A stretch of 64,000 nt of DNA, taken from positions 2,480,001-2,544,000 of the forward strand of contig NZ_CP050134.2 of NCBI RefSeq assembly GCF_011612265.2, given 5' to 3'. The position numbers were made by a program, and so were the translations under genes. How positions within the stretch are numbered: position 1 is the first letter of the stretch; the number at the start of each line of letters is the position of its first letter. Source of the DNA: Corynebacterium matruchotii (GTDB lineage Bacteria; Actinomycetota; Actinomycetes; Mycobacteriales; Mycobacteriaceae). Shown here piece after piece: positions 38,879 through 45,865 of this stretch. The notes beneath the pieces were generated by a model that saw only the letters and a program-made list of their open reading frames with translations, was not told the origin of the DNA and made no database searches.

Positions 38879-41725
38879 TTATTCAGCGACGCGGGCAGCT
38901 AGTTCTTCCAGCACATGGACGTATTTCTTCCCGGTGGCGCGGGTCATGCCGATTTCGCAGGTCCGGTTGCAGGAGAGGAACAGGTCGAAGTCGTCGTTGC
39001 GAACCGAGCGGGCCTCGTCATGGGTGGCGGTGGCGGTGAGCTCTTCGTGGAGCATGCCCCGGTCGCCGGCGAAACCACAGCACCGCCACCCGTCGGGAAC
39101 CACGCATTCTTCGGCAACGAGCCCGGCGAGCATCATGAGGGCGTCGTTGACCCCCAGGTGCGTGGAGGAACAGGTTGGGTGCACCGCAGCTTTGCGGGCC
39201 CGAATCACCGGCGGCAGCATGGGGGCCACATTCGTTGCCACCCATTCCGTGGCATCCATCACGGTGATTCCGGTCACCCCGGCGTTTTCCAGGGCGATAA
39301 TGATGCCTTCGGTGCAGGACACGTTGTCGCACACCAGGGGGATTTGCCCGTTGAGGGTGTTGTCCACCACCCACTTTGTGAGCTTGTTTTTCATCACTTC
39401 ATAGCCTTGCGCCAGCCCCTTCGACTTCCAGGGGGTGCCGCAGCAGAGATCCCGCACGCCCTGCGGAGTACTGAGCGTGCGCCCCGCAACGGCAGCAAGT
39501 TGCCGAACAGCCGCCTCAACGCCTTGCCCGCAGGCGTGGTCGGTCTTAAACATAGAGCCCACGCAGGCCGGCAGGAAGATCGCGTCCGGGTTTGGCGCCG
39601 GCTGCACCGTGCGCAGCTTCCCGCCACCCGGCATTTCCTTGGTGAGGGTAGGCACGATATCGTCGCTGGTCACCTTGCGGGCGATGCCCAGCATGCCGCG
39701 CAATGGTGCGGTTGGCAGCGCATGTGCCATGTGCATGCCTACCGACGCGCTCCGCAGAAGCATATCCCAGTGCTCGGCGGCGACTTTCCAGCCCTTGTCC
39801 AGGGTTTCGCTTTGGGTTTCCCGGCGCTTTGCCCGGATCAGGTCACCGGTGTTGATATTCACCGGACAGGCGGTCTGGCACATGCCATCCACGGCACAGG
39901 TTTGGACCACATCATATACCTCTTGGGCTTTGAGCCGTTCCGCCAGGTCATAGGCCCCGGAGGCTTCGCAGGCGGCGATGGCGCGTTGGATGACGATCCG
40001 CTGCCGGGGTGTGGTGGTCAGGTGTTGGGAGGGGCAGACGGGTTCGCAGTAGCCGCATTCCACGCAGTCGTCGATGATGTCTCGGACGGTTTCGGTGGGT
40101 TTGATGTATTTGAGGTGCAGCTGCGGGTCGTCGGTGATGATGGTGCCCGGGTTGAGGATGCGGTTGGGGTCGCAGGCGTCTTTGACGTCAACCATGGCCT
40201 GGTAGAGGTCGTCACCGTATTGGCGTTGCACGAAGGGGGACATGATTCGGCCGGTGCCGTGCTCGGCCTTGAGGGTGCCTTGTTCCCGGAGCACGAGGTC
40301 CACCATGTCTTCGGTGAATTGGTCGTAGCGGTTAAGGGATTCTTCACCGGCGAAGTCCTCGGTGACGAGGAAGTGGATGTTGCCGTATTTGGCGTGTCCG
40401 AAGATGACGGCGCCGTCATAGTGGTGTTTGTCGAAGAGTTCTTGCAGGTCGGTGCAGACTCCGCCGAGTTTTTCCATGGGGACGGCAATGTCTTCCAGCA
40501 GGGCCATGGTGCCTTGGGGGCGGTTGCGCATGATCTTGGTGTAGAGTCCGTTGCGCATGACCCACATTTGGTTGCGGCGTTTGACGTCGCCGGTCATTTC
40601 AGGCGGGGTGGAGAGCCCACCGAGTTGGGCGAAGGTTTTTTCGCCGGTGGCGATGCGTTCGGCGATGCCGTCGTCATCCATGGCCTGGTATTCGACGAGC
40701 AGGGAGGCGTGTTCGCCCACCTTGAAGCCCTTGGGGAGGACGGAGGATGCGTCGGGGCCCATTGCCCGGATGGAGGCGGCGTCGATAAGCTCAACGACTT
40801 CGGCGCCGGAGTACACGATTTGCGGCAGGGCTTCGGTGGCGGCGTCGAGCGAGTCGAACATGAGCAGGCCGGTGGCGGTGCGCTTGGGCACGGGGACGGT
40901 GCGGAAGATTGCTTCGGCAACAAATCCCAGGGTGCCTTCGGACCCGATCATGAGGTGTTCGAGGATTTTCGCGGGCGTGTCGTAGTCGAGGAAGGAGTTA
41001 ATGCCGTAGCCCATGGTGTTTTTGATGGCGTAGCGGCGTTCGATGTCGGCACGGTATTTGTCGCCGCGGAGAGTGTCGCGGAGTCGTTCGAGCACGCCGA
41101 CCAGTTCGGGTTCGTGCGAGCGCAGGATGTCGTCGGCGTTGGGGTCGGCGGTGTTGACCACGGTGCCGCTGGGGAGGGCGATGGTCATGGATTCCAGGGT
41201 GCGGTAAGCATTGGCGGTAGTGCCGCAGGTCATGCCAGATGAGTTGTTGGCAATCATGCCGCCGATGGTGCAGGCGATTGATGAGGCTGGGTCGGGCCCC
41301 AGTTTGGTGCCGTAGCGCGCCAGCGCGGCGTTGACCTGGGTGACGGTGAGGCCGGGTTGCACACGCACGCGGCGGCCATCGTCGAGGACTTCCATGTTTC
41401 GGAAGTGCCGGCGGGCGTCCACGGTGAGCCCTTCGGAGAGAGCCTGGCCACACAGGCTGGTACCGCCGCCGCGGAAGGTGAGCGGCCAGTTCATTTGGGC
41501 GGCGACCCGCATGGCAATGCCCACGTCGGCGGCGGATCGGGCCCGCATCACAGCGTCGGGGGCGTGCAGGTAGTGGGATGCGTCGACCGCGAGGGCCATG
41601 CGGTCGAGTTCCCGGTCGCTGACGGTGGCGCCGCTGCCGAGGGCGTCGCGGAGTGCGGCGAGTGCGGCGGCGTTGCCTTCGGAGAGCAGCGAACGGGATG
41701 TGGTAACGGTAGCAGAGACGGACAT
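38879..41725 (-). CDS. FAD/Fe-S oxidoreductase, D-lactate dehydrogenase (YdiJ/Dld-II) type
   Basis: A 948-residue respiratory 2-hydroxyacid dehydrogenase. The N-terminal FAD-binding PCMH domain (about 40-220) contains FRGGGTSLCGQALSEGL and GPDPASSIACTIGGMIANNSSGM; the FAD-oxidase C-terminal domain runs to about 500, ending AEHGTGRIMSPFV...LNPGTII. Two 4Fe-4S sites follow (CVECGYCEPVCPSQ and CAVDGMCQTACPVN), then the CCG-type region with CCGTPWKSKG, CSSTHLGVNDAL and CCGFAGDRG. It passes electrons to quinones. D-lactate is the likeliest substrate, other 2-hydroxyacids possible. ATG 41725 is chosen for the GGAG 7 nt upstream. Two DtxR-like boxes lie 110-160 bp upstream. Confidence 0.88.
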   Translation of the reverse strand: MSVSATVTTSRSLLSEGNAAALAALRDALGSGATVSDRELDRMALAVDASHYLHAPDAVMRARSAADVGIAMRVAAQMNWPLTFRGGGTSLCGQALSEGLTVDARRHFRNMEVLDDGRRVRVQPGLTVTQVNAALARYGTKLGPDPASSIACTIGGMIANNSSGMTCGTTANAYRTLESMTIALPSGTVVNTADPNADDILRSHEPELVGVLERLRDTLRGDKYRADIERRYAIKNTMGYGINSFLDYDTPAKILEHLMIGSEGTLGFVAEAIFRTVPVPKRTATGLLMFDSLDAATEALPQIVYSGAEVVELIDAASIRAMGPDASSVLPKGFKVGEHASLLVEYQAMDDDGIAERIATGEKTFAQLGGLSTPPEMTGDVKRRNQMWVMRNGLYTKIMRNRPQGTMALLEDIAVPMEKLGGVCTDLQELFDKHHYDGAVIFGHAKYGNIHFLVTEDFAGEESLNRYDQFTEDMVDLVLREQGTLKAEHGTGRIMSPFVQRQYGDDLYQAMVDVKDACDPNRILNPGTIITDDPQLHLKYIKPTETVRDIIDDCVECGYCEPVCPSQHLTTTPRQRIVIQRAIAACEASGAYDLAERLKAQEVYDVVQTCAVDGMCQTACPVNINTGDLIRAKRRETQSETLDKGWKVAAEHWDMLLRSASVGMHMAHALPTAPLRGMLGIARKVTSDDIVPTLTKEMPGGGKLRTVQPAPNPDAIFLPACVGSMFKTDHACGQGVEAAVRQLAAVAGRTLSTPQGVRDLCCGTPWKSKGLAQGYEVMKNKLTKWVVDNTLNGQIPLVCDNVSCTEGIIIALENAGVTGITVMDATEWVATNVAPMLPPVIRARKAAVHPTCSSTHLGVNDALMMLAGLVAEECVVPDGWRCCGFAGDRGMLHEELTATATHDEARSVRNDDFDLFLSCNRTCEIGMTRATGKKYVHVLEELAARVAE

Positions 41726-41835
41726 TAGGTACTCCAAATCCGTTTGAAGAGGGTGGTTGAATTTATGGGCTGTATGTATCTAGGATATAGCGAGAGTTTG
41801 GGGGAAGTCCGAAAAATTTGTGTGGTAATGGTCTC

Positions 41836-41854
41836 TTAGGTTAGGCATAAATTA
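41836..41854. promoter_or_regulatory. DtxR-like box 1
   Basis: TTAGGTTAGGCATAAATTA matches the DtxR consensus TTAGGTTAGSCTAACCTAA at about 14 of 19 positions, with a perfect left half. It lies 110 bp upstream of the Fe-S dehydrogenase start and 31 bp from a second, better box. Confidence 0.45.
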
Positions 41855-41866
41855 CCCTTGTGAGCT

Positions 41867-41885
41867 TTAGGTTTGCATAAACTAA
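41867..41885. promoter_or_regulatory. DtxR-like box 2
   Basis: TTAGGTTTGCATAAACTAA matches the DtxR operator consensus at 16 of 19 positions and is itself nearly palindromic. DtxR is the iron-dependent regulator of corynebacteria that commonly controls Fe-S and haem enzymes; the nearest gene start in a fitting direction is the Fe-S dehydrogenase at 41725. Confidence 0.6.
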
Positions 41886-42014
41886 GTTGAGAAAACGCCT
41901 CCTCCGCACTGCCTTCCGCCCGCTTTGCGACGCCCTCCCGACCGTCCTCATCACCCCGGCGCTCAGGCCGCCAACCCAACAACCTGCCTGCGACTCAGCT
42001 TCTCCAACCCCGGC

Positions 42015-42619
42015 GGCAGCACTTATTCTAAGCATGGTTTTCATTTCTACCGCCAGGCATCCCCTGGGAATTCTTCCGCCCACAACCAAAGACCATGCTT
42101 ATCCAATCCGCTACCCCACAAGACACCGTGGCAGCATACTTGCTAAGCTCGAATTCCCGCCGACAACACTTCAAACCCCCAAGAGCCAGCACACCCCAAA
42201 ACCGAAAACCATGCTTAGCAGGTGCGCTGCCAACGATTTGCCTGCATGGCCACCGGCTGCATTTGTTCTAAGCATGGTTTTCCACTCTGGACGAACTGTC
42301 GTCTAGCGGATTTGGGGTGGTGGATTTAAAAGACCATGCTTAGAACACATGCAGCCCGAATCCACAGCGAACAGCACCTTTCAATACAGCACACGTTCTA
42401 AGCATGGTGTTTGTTTATGGCACTTCATAAACCCAGGAGAAGACAACCGCCAAACCCAGAAACCATGCTTATCAAGTGTGCTGCATGTGGGTATAACCCA
42501 CCCACCACAACCATTAGGGCAGCAAATCCGATAAGCATGGTGTTTGGCGTAAAACAGTTCAAACCCCCAGGAGCTGACAACCATAAAAATGGGAAACCAA
42601 GCTTAGAACACATGCAGCC
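42015..42619. repeat. Repeat array F: five dyad-symmetric units
   Basis: Between the dehydrogenase promoter region and tRNA-Arg copy 2. Units, core to core: 42028-42102, 42143-42218 (left core CTAAGCTCGA), 42268-42343, 42398-42472 and 42531-42606 (right core CCAAGCTTAG). Core distances are 65, 66, 66, 65 and 66; distances between units 50, 59, 64 and 68. CCWGG is exactly central in units 1, 4 and 5. The remaining 42620-42786 has no gene. Confidence 0.9.
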
Positions 42620-42786
42620 CCCATCCACATCATTGCACACAATGCTAAAGAGGCAACCAACACATTCCCAACCCAACCCCTCACCCCACCACAACCTCGT
42701 CCCTGTACGAAGAGCACAGCCCCTTCCCCACCCACGCCAAAACCCCGGCCAATGCATAATATTAACCGGGGTCTTTATTGTGGTTG

Positions 42787-42859
42787 TGCGCCCGGAGGGA
42801 TTCGAACCCCCAACCTTCTGATCCGTAGTCAGATGCTCTATCCGTTGAGCTACGGGCGC
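42787..42859 (-). tRNA. tRNA-Arg(ACG), copy 2
   Basis: Identical to the gene at 37655-37727, including three flanking bases on each side. Anticodon ACG. Together the two copies form 79-bp direct repeats around a 5.1-kb segment. Confidence 0.97.
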
Positions 42860-42863
42860 GTGG

Positions 42864-42952
42864 CGGAGACGAGAGGATTTGAACCTCCGGTCCTCCGTTA
42901 AGAGGACAACTCATTAGCAGTGAGCCCCATTCGGCCGCTCTGGCACGTCTCC
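42864..42952 (-). tRNA. tRNA-Ser(GCT)
   Basis: Minus-strand type II tRNA: acceptor GGAGACG/CGTCTCC, anticodon GCT in CACTGCTAATG, long variable arm and T-arm GAGGTTCAAATCC. Lies 4 bp from tRNA-Arg copy 2, so they are likely co-transcribed. Reads AGC and AGU. Confidence 0.95.
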
Positions 42953-43088
42953 AATTCAAATTTTTGAATCTTGAGTAATGTTACTCAACGGACGTTTTAG
43001 TTACAAACAGGCTGGTTATGTATATACCCCCGCCTCATCTGAACTCATCTGATCTCGTCAGGCTGGTGGGCGGATTATGATGTGCTGC

Positions 43089-44123
43089 ATGATAGTACGT
43101 GCTGACATATCGGAGATTCCCTCATATGTTCCGGGAAAGCGACTGGCCGATGCACTCAAGCTTTCCAGCAATGAAGTAGCCCATCCCCCACTGCCGGCCG
43201 CGGTGGCCGCCATGGCGGAGGCGGCCGCCGCGGCGAATCGTTATCCCGACATGGGGGCCACGGATCTTGTTCATGCCATCGCCAAGCACCTGAAGCTGCG
43301 CCCCGAACAGGTTGCGGTGGGGTGCGGGTCGTCGGCCTTGTGTCAGCAGTTGGTGCAGATCACCTGCAAAACTGGGGATGAGGTAGTGTTTCCCTGGCGG
43401 AGCTTTGAGGCGTACCCGATTTTTGCCCGGGTGGCGGGAGCCACCCCAAGGCCGGTGCCGCTCACGGCGGATCATCGCGTGGATCTTCCGGCCCTGGCGG
43501 CAGCGATCACGCCGGCCACACGGTTGGTGTTTGTGTGTAATCCGAATAATCCCACCGGCACCACCATCACCAAACAGGGGTTCGAAGAGTTTATGGCGGT
43601 GGTGCCGCCCACCACCTTGGTGGCTTTGGATGAGGCCTATTTTGAATTTGTGCGCACCCAGGACACGCCAATGGGGACGGAAGTCGTCGTAAAGCATGAA
43701 AATGTGGTGGCGCTGCGAACGTTTTCCAAGGCCTACGGCCTGGCGGGAGTGCGGGTTGGGTACGCTTTCGGCAATCCGGCGATCATTGCGGCGCTCAATA
43801 AGGTGGCGATCCCGTTTGGGGTGAGCGCCGTCGCGCAGGCCGGGGCGATTGCCAGCCTGGCGGGGGCGGCGCAGCTTCTCGAACGCACGAACGAAACCGT
43901 GAGCGAGCGCGACCGGGTGGCCCGAGCCATTGGCGCCATACCATCCGAAGCTAATTTCGTGTGGCTCCCCACCAAAACCACCGAAACCGCCGCCACATTA
44001 GCGCAACAGCTTGCCGACCAGGGGGTTATCGTCCGGGCCTTCCCCGAGGGCGTGCGCATCACCGTCACCGACCACGCGGAGGCCGACCGATTTCTGGCAG
44101 CATGGAACTCAATCACGCAATAG
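43089..44123 (+). CDS. pat: Aromatic/histidinol-phosphate-type aminotransferase
   Basis: A 344-residue class I/II PLP aminotransferase closely matching corynebacterial Pat: MIVRADISEIPSYVPGKRLADALKLSSNEVAHPPLPAAV, NRYPDMGATDLVHAIA, VFVCNPNNPTGTTIT, LVALDEAYFEFV, the PLP Lys in RTFSKAYGLAGVRVGYA, and the C-terminal Arg in VRAFPEGVRITV. Pat transaminates aromatic 2-oxoacids; HisC-like activity is related. The start at 43089 lies 7 nt after the -10 box TATGAT (43076-43081), which itself contains an in-frame ATG, so the shorter protein is favoured. The following membrane gene starts 14 bp after its stop. Confidence 0.9.
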   Translation: MIVRADISEIPSYVPGKRLADALKLSSNEVAHPPLPAAVAAMAEAAAAANRYPDMGATDLVHAIAKHLKLRPEQVAVGCGSSALCQQLVQITCKTGDEVVFPWRSFEAYPIFARVAGATPRPVPLTADHRVDLPALAAAITPATRLVFVCNPNNPTGTTITKQGFEEFMAVVPPTTLVALDEAYFEFVRTQDTPMGTEVVVKHENVVALRTFSKAYGLAGVRVGYAFGNPAIIAALNKVAIPFGVSAVAQAGAIASLAGAAQLLERTNETVSERDRVARAIGAIPSEANFVWLPTKTTETAATLAQQLADQGVIVRAFPEGVRITVTDHAEADRFLAAWNSITQ

Positions 44124-44137
44124 CTTAGGAGATAATA

Positions 44138-44539
44138 ATGCTGGGAACTCTAGGACGATTAGCAATCCGAATCATCACGCTCGCCCTCGCGCTGTGGTGC
44201 GCCATCTATTTTGTGCCAGGCATCAATCTGGCCATGCCCCCACACACGCTGGTCGGCGACGGGCACTACGATTATTACGTCGTCTTCCTCCTCGCCGGGG
44301 CCGTACTATATGTGGTCCAAGCCACCGTGGGGAAGGTGCTGCGGATCATCAGCCTCCCCTTCACAATCCTCACCCTCGGACTGTTTCTCCTGGTGGTCAA
44401 TGCTGTCACGCTGCTGGTTGCGTCCGAAGTTGCCCACCATTTCGGCATCGGGCTCACCGTGGATTCGTTTTGGGACGCTGTAATAAGCAGCGTCATTATC
44501 AGCATTGTGACAGCGATTGTAGGCGTAATCACCGACTAA
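44138..44539 (+). CDS. Phage holin-4_2 family (DUF360) membrane protein
   Basis: A 133-residue protein with four hydrophobic helices (LAIRIITLALALWCAIYFVPGI, YYVVFLLAGAVLYVVQATV, IISLPFTILTLGLFLLVVNAVTLLVA and AVISSVIISIVTAIVGVITD). The LPFTILTLGLFLLVVNA stretch is the hallmark of the DUF360/phage-holin-4_2 family, widespread chromosomal proteins of unknown role despite the name. Shine-Dalgarno TAGGAGA precedes the ATG. It sits in a tight row with pat upstream and the esterase 3 bp downstream. Confidence 0.85.
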   Translation: MLGTLGRLAIRIITLALALWCAIYFVPGINLAMPPHTLVGDGHYDYYVVFLLAGAVLYVVQATVGKVLRIISLPFTILTLGLFLLVVNAVTLLVASEVAHHFGIGLTVDSFWDAVISSVIISIVTAIVGVITD

Positions 44540-44542
44540 TTT

Positions 44543-45865
44543 ATGGCACACGTTTATCAATGGCTCAGCATTCCCATCACTAACCTGGCCGCGGTCACGC
44601 TGTTTCTCGCCGCACTCGTGGCCCTCGCCGTCTGGGTGGGCTGGCGCAAACCTTATCGCATACTCGTTCGAGCCGCACTGATAAGTGCACTGTTTACCGG
44701 CGCTTTTTGGCTGCTTTACGACGTCATCATCATCCCATACATGGAAAAACTGATGCCCATCCTCTACCCGGGCATCGCCCTCCTGGCATTCATCATCCCG
44801 CTGAGCATCAACAAGCGTGGCATCATCGCCATCGCCGCCACCATCCTCCCAGCCATGGGCCTCACCAATGCCGCTTACGACCAATACGCCACCCTGGCCG
44901 ACCTGCTCCCCAGCCGCAACGTCGTGCCCCTCACCTACCAGGAATTTCAACACCAACAGGCCGCCCCTACCATCGACGGCAATCCGGTTGGGGCGCTGGT
45001 GAGCGTGGACATCCCAGCGTCGAAAAGCGGATTCCCGGCGCGCACCTCACTCGCCTACATCCCGCCAGCGTATTGGTCGGGGGCGCACCTGCCGGTGGTG
45101 GTGATGATGGCGGGCAATCCCGGTTCACCAGGGCAATGGTTTGGGCCGCTGAATGCCCAGGCGGCGTTGCAGAGTTTCCAGGCCGCGCACCATGGGGTGG
45201 CGCCGATCGTGTTTTCCATTGACGCCACCGGTTCGACCAACGGCAACCCGTTATGCATTGATGGCCCGGAATATAAGGTGCACACCTGGCTTGCCGACGA
45301 CGTGCCAACTGGCATCAAACGCATGTTCACCGTAGACAGTGACCAGAATCACTGGACCATTGGGGGGCTATCGTATGGGGGTACTTGTGCGCTTCAAGTG
45401 GTGACAAATTCGCCTAGCTCGTACGGTACTTTCATTAGTTATGCTGGTCAGGGCGAGCCCATATATAAGGACCATACGACTACTCTAAAAATGTTCTTCA
45501 ATAATGACGAGGCAGCGTTTCAGGCCGTGAATCCAATGAATTTATTACAACATCCCACTCCAGAGCGCCGGGCCGAATATCGGCGGTTGGCCGGCTGGTT
45601 TATTGCCGGCACTGCCGATGAGCATTCGCAGCAGGCGCTTCGTCAGCTTCACGAGATTGCCCAGAATGCTGGGATTGATTCGCGGTACACGGAGATTCCC
45701 GGTTCCCATACGGCCCGGGTGTGGCGGACGGGGTTTGGTCAAACATTGCCGTTTGCGGCGGCGCGTGGTGGGCTCACCGCCGGGGCCGACAAGGGCGCTG
45801 ACAGCGGCGCCGAAGCCACCAGCACCAACACCACGGCCGCTAGCACCAAGGGGCGGGCAGCATGA
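44543..45865 (+). CDS. Membrane-anchored alpha/beta-fold esterase
   Basis: A 440-residue protein. Four N-terminal membrane helices (about 10-115) are followed by an extracytoplasmic esterase domain of the mycolyltransferase/esterase D-like fold: SLAYIPPAYWSGAHLPVVVMMAGNPGSPGQW, the nucleophile in WTIGGLSYGGTCALQ (Ser about 278) and a probable catalytic His in YTEIPGSHTARVW (about 390). The tail is Ala/Gly/Thr-rich. It overlaps the next gene by 4 bp (ATGA), so both are coupled; the partner is a phospholipid aminoacylation-type enzyme. An envelope-lipid or aminoacyl-ester substrate is a reasonable inference. Confidence 0.78.
   Translation: MAHVYQWLSIPITNLAAVTLFLAALVALAVWVGWRKPYRILVRAALISALFTGAFWLLYDVIIIPYMEKLMPILYPGIALLAFIIPLSINKRGIIAIAATILPAMGLTNAAYDQYATLADLLPSRNVVPLTYQEFQHQQAAPTIDGNPVGALVSVDIPASKSGFPARTSLAYIPPAYWSGAHLPVVVMMAGNPGSPGQWFGPLNAQAALQSFQAAHHGVAPIVFSIDATGSTNGNPLCIDGPEYKVHTWLADDVPTGIKRMFTVDSDQNHWTIGGLSYGGTCALQVVTNSPSSYGTFISYAGQGEPIYKDHTTTLKMFFNNDEAAFQAVNPMNLLQHPTPERRAEYRRLAGWFIAGTADEHSQQALRQLHEIAQNAGIDSRYTEIPGSHTARVWRTGFGQTLPFAAARGGLTAGADKGADSGAEATSTNTTAASTKGRAA

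Noticed and set aside
44138..44539. Holin-family protein as the export partner of the M23-GH25 hydrolase
   Set aside because: It is 7 kb away in a different operon, and the DUF360 family is a common chromosomal one with no proven lysis role.
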